Source of the DNA: Novosphingobium sp. NDB2Meth1
GTDB lineage: Bacteria > Pseudomonadota > Alphaproteobacteria > Sphingomonadales > Sphingomonadaceae
Reading direction: 5' to 3'
DNA: 64,000 nt
Assembly: GCF_900117425.1 (NCBI RefSeq)
Contig: NZ_FPEH01000015.1
Span: 310,001-374,000 of the forward strand
Part shown: piece by piece, positions 25,244 through 35,032 of the stretch
Position numbering within the stretch: position 1 is the stretch's first letter
How the letters are laid out: every line of letters starts with the position of its first letter
The notes under the pieces: model-generated
The model's input: the letters and a program-made list of their open reading frames with translations, nothing else
The model's database searches: none
What the model was told of the DNA's origin: nothing
Position numbers and translations under genes: made by a program

Positions 25244-28200
25244 ATGCCCCACGCCCCCTTTGTCCCGCTTCGTGTCTTCTCCTCCTACACGATGCTCGAC
25301 GGCGCGATCGATCCCAAGGCGATTGCCAAGACGGCGGCAGAGCGGGGCTTTCCGGCGGCGGCGATCACCGATCGCAACGGGCTTTATGGCAGCGTCGCCT
25401 TTGCCAAGGCCTGCCTCGATATGGGCGTCCAGCCGGTCATCGGCACCATGCTCGCGGTCGCCCGTCCGGCGCGGGAAGGCGCGGCCAACACCGGCTTCGG
25501 GGCCAGCGCGCCCACCATCGACTGGCTCGCGCTCTATGCGCAGGATGCGCGTGGTTATGACAGCCTCTGCCATCTCGTCAGCCAGGCGCACCTTGCCCGA
25601 CCGCTGGAATTCGCGCCGCACGTGCCGCTGGCCGAACTTGCCGGGCACACCGACGGCCTGCTCTGCCTGACGGCGTCGGGGGAAGGGGCGCTCACCCGGC
25701 TGCTCGCTGATGGTCAGCAGACCGCTGCCGAGGCCTATCTCGCCGAGATCGAAGCGCTGTTTCCCGAGCGGCTCTATATCGAACTCGCCCGCCGCAACGA
25801 TCCCGTGGAAATGGCCGCCGAGGAGGCGCTGATCGATCTCGCTTATGCGCGTGATCTCCCGCTCGTCGCCACCAACCCGGCCTGCTTTGCCGAGCGCGCG
25901 TTCTACGATGCGCACGATGCCATGCTCTGCATCGCCAGTTCCACCCACGTCGATTCCGCCGATCGCCCACGTTCCTCGAAGGAGTGGTGGATCAAGCCTG
26001 CGCCAATGATGGAAGAGATCTTCGCCGATCTCCCCGAGGCGCTCGCCAACACGCTCGTTATCGCGCAGCGCACCGCGTTCAAGCCGCCCAAGCGCAGCCC
26101 GATCCTCCCCAGCCTTGCCGGTGACAAGGAAGGCGAGGCGCGGATGATGGCCGAGGATTCGCGGCATGGCCTCGTCGCGCGGATGAAGCCCTACTACTCC
26201 GAAGCCGTGTGGGACGAACTCGTCGAAGCGCTCACCGCACCCTTCGACGAGATCGACGGCCGGCCCTTCACGCTGCTCAAGACCGAAGGGCACTGGGACG
26301 AGGTGCGCGCCTATCGCGAACGCCTCGAGTTCGAGATCGGCATCATCAACCGCATGGGCTTCGGCGGCTACTTCCTGATCGTGGCCGACTTCATCAAGTG
26401 GGCCAAGGAACAGGGCATTCCGGTGGGGCCAGGGCGCGGTTCGGGCGCGGGTTCGCTGGTCGCCTGGGCGCTCACCATCACCGATCTCGATCCGATCAAG
26501 CTGGGCCTCCTGTTCGAACGCTTCCTCAATCCCGAACGCGTCTCGATGCCCGACTTCGATATCGACTTCTGCGAAACCCGGCGAGGCGAGGTGATCCGCT
26601 ACGTCCAGCGGAAGTATGGCGATGATCACGTCGCGCAGATCATCACCTTCGGCAAGCTCAAGGCCCGCGCCGTGCTGCGCGATACCGGCCGCATCCTGCA
26701 GATGAGCTACGGGCAGGTCGACCGCCTGTGCAAGATGGTGCCCAACCATCCGACCGATCCGTGGCCGCTGCCCCGCGCCTTGAACGGCATTGCCGACCTC
26801 AAGCGCGAATACGACCGCGACCCCGAAGTGCGCCGCCTGATCGACCTTGCGATGCAGCTCGAAGGCCTGCCGCGCAACAGCTCGACCCACGCGGCGGGCG
26901 TGGTGATCGGTGACCGTCCGCTGGCGCAGCTCGTCCCGCTTTATCGCGATCCGCGTTCGGACATGCCGGTCACGCAGTTCGACATGAAGTTCGTCGAGGA
27001 AGCGGGCCTCGTGAAGTTCGACTTCCTCGGCCTCAAGACGCTGTCCGTGCTGCGCAAGGCCGTCGACCTCATGGCCAAGCGCGGGATCGAGATCAATCTC
27101 GACCGCCTCGCCTGGGATGATGCGCAGGTCTACAAGCTGCTCCAGTCGGGCGATACCGTCGGCGTGTTCCAGCTGGAATCGGAGGGCATGCGGCGCACGC
27201 TGGCGGCGGTTAAGCCGACCAACTTCGGCGACATCATCGCGCTCGTCTCGCTCTATCGCCCCGGCCCGATGGACAACATCCCGCTGTTCGGCCGCCGCAA
27301 GAATGGCCTCGAAGAGATCGAGTACCCGCACGAGAAACTCTCGGGCATCCTGGCCGAGACCTACGGGATCTTCGTCTATCAAGAACAGGTCATGCAGGCC
27401 GCGCAGATCCTTGCGGGCTACTCGCTCGGCGATGCAGACTTGCTGCGCCGCGCGATGGGCAAGAAAGTCCAGGCCGAAATGGATGCGCAGCGCCAGCGCT
27501 TCGTCGATGGCTGCAAGGAAGTCTCCGGCATCGACGCCAAGAAGGCCAACGAGCTGTTCGACTTGATCGACAAGTTCGCAGGCTACGGCTTCAACAAGTC
27601 CCACGCCGCCGCCTATGCGCTGCTGGCCTACCAGACCGCGTGGCTCAAGACGCACTACCCGCACGAGTTCTACGCCGCCTCGATGTGCTTCGACATGCAC
27701 CAGTCGGAAAAGCTGGCCGTGTTCGTCGACGACATGCGCCGCTCCGGCATCGCGCTGCATGGGCCGGACATCAACCGTTCCGAGGCCGAGTTCACCGTGG
27801 AGCGCACCGAGGACGGCTATGCCGTACGCTATGCGCTCGCAGGGCTTCGCAATGTCGGCGAGAAGGCGATGGATGCCATTGTCGCCGAGCGTGAGGCGAA
27901 CGGCCCTTACACCAGCCTCGACGACCTGTTCCGCCGCTTGCCCGCAGGCGCGATGAACCGGCGCGGACTGGAGGCGCTCGCGGCGGGCGGTGCATTCGAC
28001 AGCCTTGAGCCCAACCGCGCGCAGATCACCGCCAATGCGGAATTGCTGATGGCGGTCGCGGACGAAGCCGTTCGCTCGCGCACGTCCGGGCAAGGCGGCC
28101 TGTTCGGCGGTGACGACCATGCCGCGCCTGCGACGCGTCTTGCCGAAACCGCGCCGTGGTCGCGCGCAGACCAGATGGCAGCTGAACGCGATACCTTCGG

Positions 28201-28834
28201 CTTCTATTTCGCCGCGCACCCCGTCACCGAATATCGCGCCGTCGCCTCGGCCAATGGCGCGCGGACTTATGCCAGTCTGATGAGCGGGGAAGGCGATGCG
28301 GCGGGCCGCAGCGGCGCAGTCATGGCGGCGCTCGTCGAGAACGTGAACCGCCGCAAGACCAAGAAAGGCAATGACTTCATCGCCGCCGATTTCTCGGACA
28401 GCAGCGGTCAGTTCTCGGCTTCCTGCTTCGAGGAGAGCCTGGTCGAACCGTTCCAGCAATGGGCACGCGAAGGCACCTGCGTGCTGCTCAATGTCGAGCT
28501 TGACCGCCCGAACCCCGACGAGCCGCCACGCATCACTGTGCGCGGGGCGCGGCCCTTGGCGTCGGTCAGCAGCGCGGCGCGCATGCTGCTCAAGCTCGAT
28601 GTCACGAAGCCCGAGGCGATGTCGGAACTCGCGCTCCTCCTGCCGCGCGCGCAGGGCGCTCGGGGCGAAGTGATTGCCCGCCTTCGCACGGGGACTGGCA
28701 GCGAACCGGTCATGCGGCTCGGCAATGATTTCTCACTTGATTCCGATGTAATCGAGCGATTGATTCCGGTGGAAGGGCTTGCCAATGTGGCCCTTACCGC
28801 GCGGGCCGACCGGCACTTGCGGCTCGTCGAATAG
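25244..28834 (+). CDS. dnaE: DNA polymerase III subunit alpha
   Basis: 1196-residue replicative polymerase. Order: PHP domain (about 1-280), polymerase palm/fingers with catalytic aspartates in PDFDIDF (about residues 434-440) and VKFDFLGLKTL (about 590), tandem helix-hairpin-helix region (GYGFNKSHAAAYALLAYQ and following), and a C-terminal OB fold (about 1000 on). Length is as expected for DnaE1. The N-terminus reads LRVFSSYTMLDG: both histidines of the ancestral PHP metal site are replaced, so this PHP domain is probably not a nuclease and proofreading would come from a separate DnaQ. It starts 79 bases after the 30-bp inverted repeat. Confidence 0.97.
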   Translation: MPHAPFVPLRVFSSYTMLDGAIDPKAIAKTAAERGFPAAAITDRNGLYGSVAFAKACLDMGVQPVIGTMLAVARPAREGAANTGFGASAPTIDWLALYAQDARGYDSLCHLVSQAHLARPLEFAPHVPLAELAGHTDGLLCLTASGEGALTRLLADGQQTAAEAYLAEIEALFPERLYIELARRNDPVEMAAEEALIDLAYARDLPLVATNPACFAERAFYDAHDAMLCIASSTHVDSADRPRSSKEWWIKPAPMMEEIFADLPEALANTLVIAQRTAFKPPKRSPILPSLAGDKEGEARMMAEDSRHGLVARMKPYYSEAVWDELVEALTAPFDEIDGRPFTLLKTEGHWDEVRAYRERLEFEIGIINRMGFGGYFLIVADFIKWAKEQGIPVGPGRGSGAGSLVAWALTITDLDPIKLGLLFERFLNPERVSMPDFDIDFCETRRGEVIRYVQRKYGDDHVAQIITFGKLKARAVLRDTGRILQMSYGQVDRLCKMVPNHPTDPWPLPRALNGIADLKREYDRDPEVRRLIDLAMQLEGLPRNSSTHAAGVVIGDRPLAQLVPLYRDPRSDMPVTQFDMKFVEEAGLVKFDFLGLKTLSVLRKAVDLMAKRGIEINLDRLAWDDAQVYKLLQSGDTVGVFQLESEGMRRTLAAVKPTNFGDIIALVSLYRPGPMDNIPLFGRRKNGLEEIEYPHEKLSGILAETYGIFVYQEQVMQAAQILAGYSLGDADLLRRAMGKKVQAEMDAQRQRFVDGCKEVSGIDAKKANELFDLIDKFAGYGFNKSHAAAYALLAYQTAWLKTHYPHEFYAASMCFDMHQSEKLAVFVDDMRRSGIALHGPDINRSEAEFTVERTEDGYAVRYALAGLRNVGEKAMDAIVAEREANGPYTSLDDLFRRLPAGAMNRRGLEALAAGGAFDSLEPNRAQITANAELLMAVADEAVRSRTSGQGGLFGGDDHAAPATRLAETAPWSRADQMAAERDTFGFYFAAHPVTEYRAVASANGARTYASLMSGEGDAAGRSGAVMAALVENVNRRKTKKGNDFIAADFSDSSGQFSASCFEESLVEPFQQWAREGTCVLLNVELDRPNPDEPPRITVRGARPLASVSSAARMLLKLDVTKPEAMSELALLLPRAQGARGEVIARLRTGTGSEPVMRLGNDFSLDSDVIERLIPVEGLANVALTARADRHLRLVE

Positions 28835-28857
28835 AACAACGAACAGGGGAGTAGGGG

Positions 28858-30462
28858 ATGCATCTGGGCGCCATGCAGGATTGGTCCCTGCGCGTGACGC
28901 GTTTTATCGATCATGCCGCGCGGGAGCATGGCAGCCGCGAGATCGTCTCGCGCTGGGCTGACGGCAGCGAGACGCGCACCACCTGGGCCGGCATCCGCCA
29001 CGATGCCATGCGCATGGCGCAGAAGCTGGCGAAGCTGGGCATCAAGCCGGGCGACCGCGTGGCAACGCTTGCCATGAACCACCACCGCCACCTCGTCACC
29101 TGGTACGGCGCGGTCGGCGTCGGCGGCGTGCTCCACACGATCAACCCGCGCCTGTTCGATGATCAGCTCGATTACATCGCCAACCATGCCGAAGACCGCG
29201 TCCTGCTCTTCGATGCCGCCTTTGCGCCGCTGGTTGAGCGGATGAAGCCGCGCTGGAAGACGATCGAGCACTACATCTGCTTCGACAGCAGCGGCCCTGC
29301 CGAACACTTCGAAGACTGGATCGCCACCGAAGACGGGCAGGGCGAATGGGCCGATGGCGACGAGCGCGATCCGTGCATGCTGTGCTACACCAGCGGCACC
29401 ACCGGCAATCCCAAGGGTGTGCTCTACGAACACCGCTCGACGGTTCTGCACGCGATGACGGCGCTGACCCCGCAGGTCTTCGGCATGGACTGCCGCAGCG
29501 TGGCCCTGCCCATCGTGCCGATGTTCCACGCCGCGAGCTGGGGCCTGCCCTGGGCGGGCGCAGCGGCAGGCGCGAAGTTCGTCTACAGCGCGGTGAACGA
29601 GGCGTCGGTCCTGTGCGAACTGATGGAGCGCGAGAAGGTGACGACCTCGGCGGGCGTCCCCACCGTCTGGCTCAGCCTGCTGCAATACATTGACGCGCAC
29701 GGGAAGGACATTCCGGCGCACCTCCACACCGTCGTCTGCGGCGGCTCGGCCATGCCGCGCGCGATGATCGAACGGTTCATGAAGAAGGGCCTGCGCGTCG
29801 CCCACGCCTGGGGTATGACCGAGACTTCGCCCATCGGCACGACTGGTACCGAGACCTCAGACTGGGATGAGCTCTCGTTCGACGAGCAGGTCACGATCAA
29901 GGCGATGCAGGGCCGCGTGCCCTTCGGCGTGGAGCTGCGCTGTGTCGATCTTGACGATCCCACCAAGGTGCTCCCGCGCGACGGCAAGACCTCCGGCGCG
30001 CTGCAGGTGCGCGGGCCGTGGGTGGTCGGGCGCTACTTCAAGGCGGAAAGCCTGGCGACGGATGCCGAAAACTGGTTCGATACCGGCGACGTGGCATTGC
30101 TTCATCCCGACGGCACGCTGCAACTGACCGACCGCACCAAGGATGTCATCAAGTCTGGCGGCGAGTGGATCAGCTCGGTCGAGCTGGAAAACGCGGCCAT
30201 CGGCTACCCGGGCGTGGCCGAGGCCGCCGCCATCGGTGTCCATCATCCCCGCTGGGACGAGCGCCCCCTGCTCATAGTGGTCAAGAAGCCGAACGCCGAT
30301 GTCTGCCCCGATGGCCTGCGGGAGTATCTTGGCACCCACGTCGCCAAGTGGTGGCTGCCCGATGCCGTCGTCTTCGTGGACGAGATCCCGCACACCGGCA
30401 CCGGCAAGATCAGCAAGAAGGACCTGCGCGATCAGTTCCGCGATTGGAAGTGGAGCGCCTGA
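28858..30462 (+). CDS. Fatty-acid--CoA ligase (AMP-forming), AlkK-like
   Basis: 534-residue acyl-activating enzyme: fatty acid + ATP + CoA to acyl-CoA. Seen: the P-loop [12 protein letters not shown] (about 178-189), the adenylate motif [10 protein letters not shown], the [16 protein letters not shown] hinge region, and the C-terminal catalytic lysine in [14 protein letters not shown]. Overall it resembles medium/long-chain ligases of the AlkK group. A strong AGGGGAG site lies 7 bases before the ATG. It is followed after 3 bases by the DUF1330 gene, so the two form an operon and may act on the same substrate. Confidence 0.9.
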   Translation: MHLGAMQDWSLRVTRFIDHAAREHGSREIVSRWADGSETRTTWAGIRHDAMRMAQKLAKLGIKPGDRVATLAMNHHRHLVTWYGAVGVGGVLHTINPRLFDDQLDYIANHAEDRVLLFDAAFAPLVERMKPRWKTIEHYICFDSSGPAEHFEDWIATEDGQGEWADGDERDPCMLCYTSGTTGNPKGVLYEHRSTVLHAMTALTPQVFGMDCRSVALPIVPMFHAASWGLPWAGAAAGAKFVYSAVNEASVLCELMEREKVTTSAGVPTVWLSLLQYIDAHGKDIPAHLHTVVCGGSAMPRAMIERFMKKGLRVAHAWGMTETSPIGTTGTETSDWDELSFDEQVTIKAMQGRVPFGVELRCVDLDDPTKVLPRDGKTSGALQVRGPWVVGRYFKAESLATDAENWFDTGDVALLHPDGTLQLTDRTKDVIKSGGEWISSVELENAAIGYPGVAEAAAIGVHHPRWDERPLLIVVKKPNADVCPDGLREYLGTHVAKWWLPDAVVFVDEIPHTGTGKISKKDLRDQFRDWKWSA

Positions 30463-30465
30463 ACG

Positions 30466-30891
30466 ATGGACGAAGCCTATATCGATCCGAGCCGCGAGAA
30501 CTTCGACAAGTTCAAGGCCCTGCCGCGCGACACGCCTATCCACATGCTCAATCTCGTCCGCTTCAAGGACATGGCCACTTATCCCGAAGGCCATGAGCTC
30601 GCGGACAAGGGGCTGACCGGGGCTGACGCCTACCGCGAGTACATGCGCACGATTCAGCCGGTTCTGGAGCGCGCGGGCGGGCACATCGTGTGGGCAGGCG
30701 AGTTCGAGGCGATGGTCACTGGCCCTGCCGAATGGGAATGGGACGAGACTTTCGTCATGGCCTATCCCGATGCCGCATCGTTCATGGGTATGGTCAAGGA
30801 TCCGGACTATGCGCCGGTTGTCGTCCATCGGCAGGCGGCAGTTGCAACTTCGCGCCTCGTGCGATTTGCACCGAAACGGTCTATTTCGTGA
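30466..30891 (+). CDS. DUF1330-family protein
   Basis: 141-residue protein with a dimeric ferredoxin-like (alpha/beta barrel) pattern seen in DUF1330. HMLNLVRFKDMATYPEG opens the fold and FVMAYPDAASFMGMVKDPDY is the characteristic C-terminal half. No catalytic residues can be named; some relatives are cofactor-free stress- or catabolism-associated proteins. It starts 3 bases after the acyl-CoA ligase stop and is very likely cotranscribed with it. Confidence 0.75.
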   Translation: MDEAYIDPSRENFDKFKALPRDTPIHMLNLVRFKDMATYPEGHELADKGLTGADAYREYMRTIQPVLERAGGHIVWAGEFEAMVTGPAEWEWDETFVMAYPDAASFMGMVKDPDYAPVVVHRQAAVATSRLVRFAPKRSIS

Positions 30892-30967
30892 CTATGCCGG
30901 TTAGCGGGTTCTAAACCAGCCCAAGCGTACTTTTCATGGGTCAGTGCAGTAGCGATGGATTGGACCC

Positions 30968-31606
30968 ATGCCGAATTCGCAGCCCGAGACTTTCTGGCAA
31001 GCTATTGATCTGTGGGAGCGGGCGGTCGCAGCCGCCAATACTCTGCTGGATCTGTGGTGGCTATGGCTCGTGCTCGGCTTTGTGCTGTGGCTGGCTTTGC
31101 GTATCCGCGCGCAGCATGCGCTGATCGCGCAGCTTGATGAGCGCGCCGATGCGGCCTTCGGCGATGTCGATGCGCTGCTGCTCGAACGCAAGACGCTCAT
31201 CGGCAATCTCGTCGAGGTTGTCCGCGCCTATGCCGCCAAGGAACACGAAGTGATCCGCGATGTCCTATCCGCGCGGGTCGAGGCGATTTCGGACCTCGGC
31301 GAAGGGGCGATGATTGGCCAGCAGAACGCGGCCTTCCTGCAAAACCTCGTCTCGCTCGGCGAAAACTTCCCCGAACTTGAATCAGGCAGCCACTTTGCTG
31401 CGCTGCGCACCGATCTGGTCCGCATCGAAGACCGCATCACCGCCGCCCGCAAGTTCTACAACCTCGCGGTCGAAGAGCTCAATTCGGTCGCCCGCGCGTT
31501 TCCTGGCAACCTGATCGCGTCGTTCAGCCGCCTGCCGCTCCGCGAGAAGTTCTCGCTCGGCGAACGGCGCGGCGCCTACGAAGAGACCGCGCAGATCGCG
31601 TTCTGA
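30968..31606 (+). CDS. LemA-family membrane protein
   Basis: 212-residue protein with one N-terminal transmembrane helix (about residues 26-46, LLDLWWLWLVLGFVLWLALR) followed by a long helical domain of LemA type: ERADAAFGDVDALLLERKTLIGNLVEVV near 57, and the conserved C-terminal KFYNLAVEELNSVARAFPGNLIA. The bulk is predicted outside the cytoplasm. LemA genes often sit with HtpX/M48 peptidases or TPM proteins; here the M48 gene begins 4 bases later. The molecular role is unknown. Confidence 0.82.
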   Translation: MPNSQPETFWQAIDLWERAVAAANTLLDLWWLWLVLGFVLWLALRIRAQHALIAQLDERADAAFGDVDALLLERKTLIGNLVEVVRAYAAKEHEVIRDVLSARVEAISDLGEGAMIGQQNAAFLQNLVSLGENFPELESGSHFAALRTDLVRIEDRITAARKFYNLAVEELNSVARAFPGNLIASFSRLPLREKFSLGERRGAYEETAQIAF

Positions 31607-31610
31607 GCCG

Positions 31611-33374
31611 ATGAAACAGAGTTCCCCGCCGCTGGGCTATGTCACGCACGCGGCGGAGAACCGGCGCCGCCTCACGCGGTACATCGCCGCATATATTGCC
31701 GCGTTTCAGCTGATCGGAGCCTTCGTGCTCACCGTTCCGCTGCTGATGTTCGATCCGCTGCACACGATCCTGTCCAATCCGGGCGGGTATGCGCTGCGCT
31801 ATGCCTTGCCGCTCGCCCTGCTGAGCGCCCTGATCTTCTGGTCCATATACCGCGGCCATGCCGACTCGGTCCGCGCAAGTGTCGACATCCGCGATGTCAC
31901 CCGCGCCGACGAGCCGCGCTTCGTCGCCATTGCCGAGGAGCAATGCACCGCGCTCGGCGTGCGCTTTCCGCGCTTCGGGTTGATCGAAGTCGATGCGCTC
32001 AACGCGCTTACGGTGGGTGAAGGTCCGACGCGCGGCCTCATCGCAGTTACGCGCGGACTGTTAGACCGGCTCGATGATGACGAGCTTGCGGCGGTTCTGG
32101 CGCATGAAGCCTCGCATATCCGCAATGGCGATACGCGCGTGCTCTCGGCCAACCATGCTTTGATGCGCACCGCGGTCATGCTGCAGGTCAACAATCCGCT
32201 GCGGATCGAAGACCTTCGGCAAATGCTCATTCCGCTATTGATGCCGCCGTTCCTCATCATCCTGCTCGCGGGCAATGCGGCGACCATGCTGGCAATGCGG
32301 CTGGCCTTCGGCGCGCGTCGCGAAGTCAAGCTCAGCCGTGATCATATTGCTGACGGTGAGGCCGTCCGCGTGACGCATTTCCCCGAGGCCCTCGTCAGCG
32401 CGCTGCAAAAAATCCGCGGGCAGGGCCGGTTCGATGGCAGCCGCCGGATCGAGGCATTGCTGTTCGATGGACCTTCGGACCATGAAGGCGGCACGCACCC
32501 GCCGATCGCGGACCGTATCGCCGCGATTACCGCGCTGGGCGGCGACATGATGGCGCCGGGCCGCCTGCGCAAGGATACGCGCACGCCGGCTTCCTTTCGC
32601 CCGCGCTTCGGCGTTCGGCCCAAGCAGGCCCGCGAGCAGGAGTACCCGTGCGACGAGGAGGGCCGCCCGCTGGAGGAGCCACCCACGCCGACATGGGCGC
32701 TGCAGATGTTGCGCTTCACCGATCCGCCCGCATTCCGACGGTGGAACGAGGCCTGCATCGCGTGGCTCGAATGGCGCGCGTCCGACGAGCGCAATGCGCT
32801 GGGGCTGACGCCGAAGATGCTGATACCGGTGGTCGCGGTGACGGCCTTCCTGCTGGTGTTCCACTGGCCGGCGGACAATGATCCGGTGAAGTTTGCCAAC
32901 ACCTTCAATCCGGCTTTGATTGCCGGCGAATTCGGCAGGACCCAGACATCAGGCACGTTCTGCCACGGCTCATCCTCTCCGGATGGCAAATGCAACGCCC
33001 CAGTCAGCCAAGGCCCATACATATCAGCGCGGCCGCGCGTCCCTCACCACAATCCCTGGTCAAACACCACGCCCGAGGAAGAAAAGGCCGAAGCCGCCGC
33101 CGCACGCCGCGCGTCGGGCGCTGGTCCGAAGACCGCCCTGATGTTGCCGCTCCTGCTTCTCGGCGTGATCATCGTGGCTACTCTGGCGCCCGAACAGCTC
33201 AAGCGGTTCCTGGGCATCGTCGACGCAAAACCCCAGCGGACCACACGGGCCGAGGACGAGCCGGTTGCGCCGCTTGTCAGCGTCAGCCAATTCGAGCGGC
33301 GGGCGTTGCCACCTTCCGCCGCGCCGCCGTTCCAGCGTCCGCCCGGCGGCGGCTTTGGTCGCAAAGGCCTTTAA
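31611..33374 (+). CDS. M48-family membrane metallopeptidase
   Basis: 587-residue integral-membrane zinc peptidase related to HtpX. Two N-terminal helices (about 24-47 and 64-80) precede the catalytic domain. The HEXXH motif is LAHEASHIRNGD (H165, E166, H169). The third ligand in the family is normally a glutamate in an E-x-x-x-D motif; here the matching place reads SRDHIADGEAV, with aspartate D244. Two more helices lie near 205-230 and 400-415, and one near 515. The C-terminal extension is proline/arginine-rich and longer than HtpX. It is cotranscribed with the LemA gene and overlaps the convergent radical SAM gene by 4 bases. Confidence 0.82.
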   Translation: MKQSSPPLGYVTHAAENRRRLTRYIAAYIAAFQLIGAFVLTVPLLMFDPLHTILSNPGGYALRYALPLALLSALIFWSIYRGHADSVRASVDIRDVTRADEPRFVAIAEEQCTALGVRFPRFGLIEVDALNALTVGEGPTRGLIAVTRGLLDRLDDDELAAVLAHEASHIRNGDTRVLSANHALMRTAVMLQVNNPLRIEDLRQMLIPLLMPPFLIILLAGNAATMLAMRLAFGARREVKLSRDHIADGEAVRVTHFPEALVSALQKIRGQGRFDGSRRIEALLFDGPSDHEGGTHPPIADRIAAITALGGDMMAPGRLRKDTRTPASFRPRFGVRPKQAREQEYPCDEEGRPLEEPPTPTWALQMLRFTDPPAFRRWNEACIAWLEWRASDERNALGLTPKMLIPVVAVTAFLLVFHWPADNDPVKFANTFNPALIAGEFGRTQTSGTFCHGSSSPDGKCNAPVSQGPYISARPRVPHHNPWSNTTPEEEKAEAAAARRASGAGPKTALMLPLLLLGVIIVATLAPEQLKRFLGIVDAKPQRTTRAEDEPVAPLVSVSQFERRALPPSAAPPFQRPPGGGFGRKGL

Positions 33375-34453
33375 AGCAGCGCCAATTGGCCATCTCGACT
33401 GGGCGGGCGGAACTGGCTGCAATCGAGCACCGGCTTGGCCTGCGGGATGCCGGCGCGCTTCATGCCAAGCCGGAAGCGGTTCCGCACCAGATCGGCCCAG
33501 ACGCCGCTGGGCTTCATCCGGCTGAAGAAGCGCGCATCGTTGTCTTTTCCGCCGCGCACTGATTGCACGATAGCCATCACCTTGGCGGCGCGGTCCGCGA
33601 AATGGACATCCAGCCATTCCCGAAACAGCGGCGCGACTTCGTGCGGCAGGCGCAGCATGATCCAACTGGCGGACTGCACCCCGCGCGCGCCCGCCTCGGC
33701 AAGGATCGCCTCGATAAAGCTGTCCGTGATCGCGGGAATGATCGGCGAGACCGAGACATTGGCATGCACGCCCGCCTTGGCCAGCGCCTCCAAAGCCGCG
33801 AGCCGCTTGGCAGGCGCCGAGGCACGCGGTTCGAGTTTGCCCGAGAGCCGGGGATCGAGGCTCGTCACCGAGATCGAAACGGCAGTGAGGTTCCGCCTTG
33901 CCAGTTCTGCTAGAAGATCGAGATCATCCAGCACCCGCGCCGACTTGGTCGTGATCGTCACCGGATGCCCGACCTCCAGGCACAGCTCCAGCACCGCACG
34001 GGTGATCCGGTAGCGCGCCTCGATCGGCTGATAGGGATCGGTATTGGTGCCCAGGGCAAGCGGGGCAGGGCTGTACCCTCGCGCCGCAAAGGCCTTGCGC
34101 AGCAGCGCGGGCGCGGAAGGCTTGGCAAACAGCTTTGTCTCGAAATCGAGCCCCGGGGAAAGATCGTGCCAGGCATGGGTCGGCCGCGCATAGCAATAGA
34201 CGCAGCCGTGCTCGCACCCCCGATAGGGATTGAGCGAGCGGTCGAACGGGATGTCCGGCGAGGCGTTGTAAGCAATCGCCGTCTTGGGGAACTCTTCAGT
34301 GACGGTGGTGCGCAGCTTGGGGCCGGGACCGTCGATGGTTTCCACCCCGTCAAGCCAGTCGCCATCAGCCTCGCGCGTGTTCAGCCCGAAGCGCGTGGGC
34401 ACCTGCGCCGATTGCGCGCCGCGGCCGCGAATGATGGAATCGGACGTTCCCAT
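33371..34453 (-). CDS. Radical SAM protein, PA0069/Rv2578c (SplB-like) family
   Basis: 360-residue radical SAM enzyme. The [4Fe-4S] motif CxxxCxxC is in YRGCEHGCVYCYARP, about 85-95 residues in, followed by the SAM-site stretches TNTDPYQPIE, TITTKSARV and VSPIIPAITD. The family resembles spore photoproduct lyase, but its reaction is unknown. The ATG at 34453 is preferred: an in-frame ATG at 34465 falls inside a GTTC-N7-GTTC site. The site, 7 bases upstream of the chosen start, suggests LexA/SOS control. It is the last gene of the minus-strand group after moaB (51-base gap). Confidence 0.83.
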   Translation of the reverse strand: MGTSDSIIRGRGAQSAQVPTRFGLNTREADGDWLDGVETIDGPGPKLRTTVTEEFPKTAIAYNASPDIPFDRSLNPYRGCEHGCVYCYARPTHAWHDLSPGLDFETKLFAKPSAPALLRKAFAARGYSPAPLALGTNTDPYQPIEARYRITRAVLELCLEVGHPVTITTKSARVLDDLDLLAELARRNLTAVSISVTSLDPRLSGKLEPRASAPAKRLAALEALAKAGVHANVSVSPIIPAITDSFIEAILAEAGARGVQSASWIMLRLPHEVAPLFREWLDVHFADRAAKVMAIVQSVRGGKDNDARFFSRMKPSGVWADLVRNRFRLGMKRAGIPQAKPVLDCSQFRPPSRDGQLALL

Positions 34454-34459
34454 GTATAG

Positions 34460-34474
34460 GAACATAATAAGAAC
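34460..34474 (-). promoter_or_regulatory. Candidate LexA (SOS) box GTTC-N7-GTTC
   Basis: On the minus strand the sequence reads GTTCTTATTATGTTC, an exact match to the alphaproteobacterial LexA consensus GTTC-N7-GTTC. It sits in the short moaB-radical SAM gap, just before the radical SAM start. About two matches per 64 kb are expected by chance over both strands, so position is the main support. Confidence 0.5.
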
Positions 34475-34504
34475 GCGTAGTGAGCACCAGCCCGTTCGCC
34501 TGAC

Positions 34505-35032
34505 TTATTTCTCCAGCAGGCGCGGCATCAGCTCGACGAAGTTGCAAGGCCGGTTGCGGCTGTCGAGCTGCTCGGCGAGGATGCCGTCCCAGCCATCCTT
34601 CACCGCGCCGTTCGAGCCGGGCAGGGCAAAGATGTAAGTCCCGCGCGCCACCACCGCGCAGGCGCGCGACTGGATCGTGCTCGTGCCGATGGTCTTGAAG
34701 CTCAGCCAGCGGAACAGCTCGCCAAAGCCCGGAATGTCGCGCGTCTTCACCCGGTCGAGCGCTTCCGGCGTGACGTCGCGACCGGTCAGCCCTGTGCCGC
34801 CGGTGATCACCACGGCATCGACATTGCGATCGTCGATCCAGTTGTTGAGCCGGCTCGCGATGCGCCCGGCATCGTCCTTCTCGATCGCGCGCGCGACGAG
34901 GTGATGCCCGGCACCCTTGATTCGATCCGCCAGAATATCGCCCGAGGTATCATCCTCCGGCCCGCGCGTGTCCGAAACAGTCAGCAGCGCGATATTGATC
35001 GGCTTGAACATGCGCGAGGTGTCAATTGCCAC
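34505..35032 (-). CDS. moaB: Molybdenum cofactor biosynthesis protein B
   Basis: 175-residue MogA/MoaB-type protein of molybdopterin metabolism; in the MoaB group it is thought to adenylylate molybdopterin. Seen: ALLTVSDTRGPEDDTSGDIL at the N-terminus and the family motifs VVITGGTGLTGRDVTPEAL and IFALPGSNGAVKDGWDGIL. Start is a GTG at 35032 overlapping the lytic transglycosylase end by 11 bases, behind an AGGATGG stretch; an ATG at 35011 is the alternative. No other moa/mob gene is in the window. Confidence 0.88.
   Translation of the reverse strand: MAIDTSRMFKPINIALLTVSDTRGPEDDTSGDILADRIKGAGHHLVARAIEKDDAGRIASRLNNWIDDRNVDAVVITGGTGLTGRDVTPEALDRVKTRDIPGFGELFRWLSFKTIGTSTIQSRACAVVARGTYIFALPGSNGAVKDGWDGILAEQLDSRNRPCNFVELMPRLLEK

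Noticed and set aside
25132..25560. Open frame running from the 30-bp inverted repeat into dnaE
   Set aside because: Frame-shifted relative to dnaE and begins inside the repeat. No support.
25217..28459. 1080-codon open frame on the minus strand opposite dnaE
   Set aside because: It is the antisense shadow of dnaE in GC-rich DNA. Composition is R/A/G/H/D-rich without any motif, and dnaE on the plus strand has all catalytic residues.
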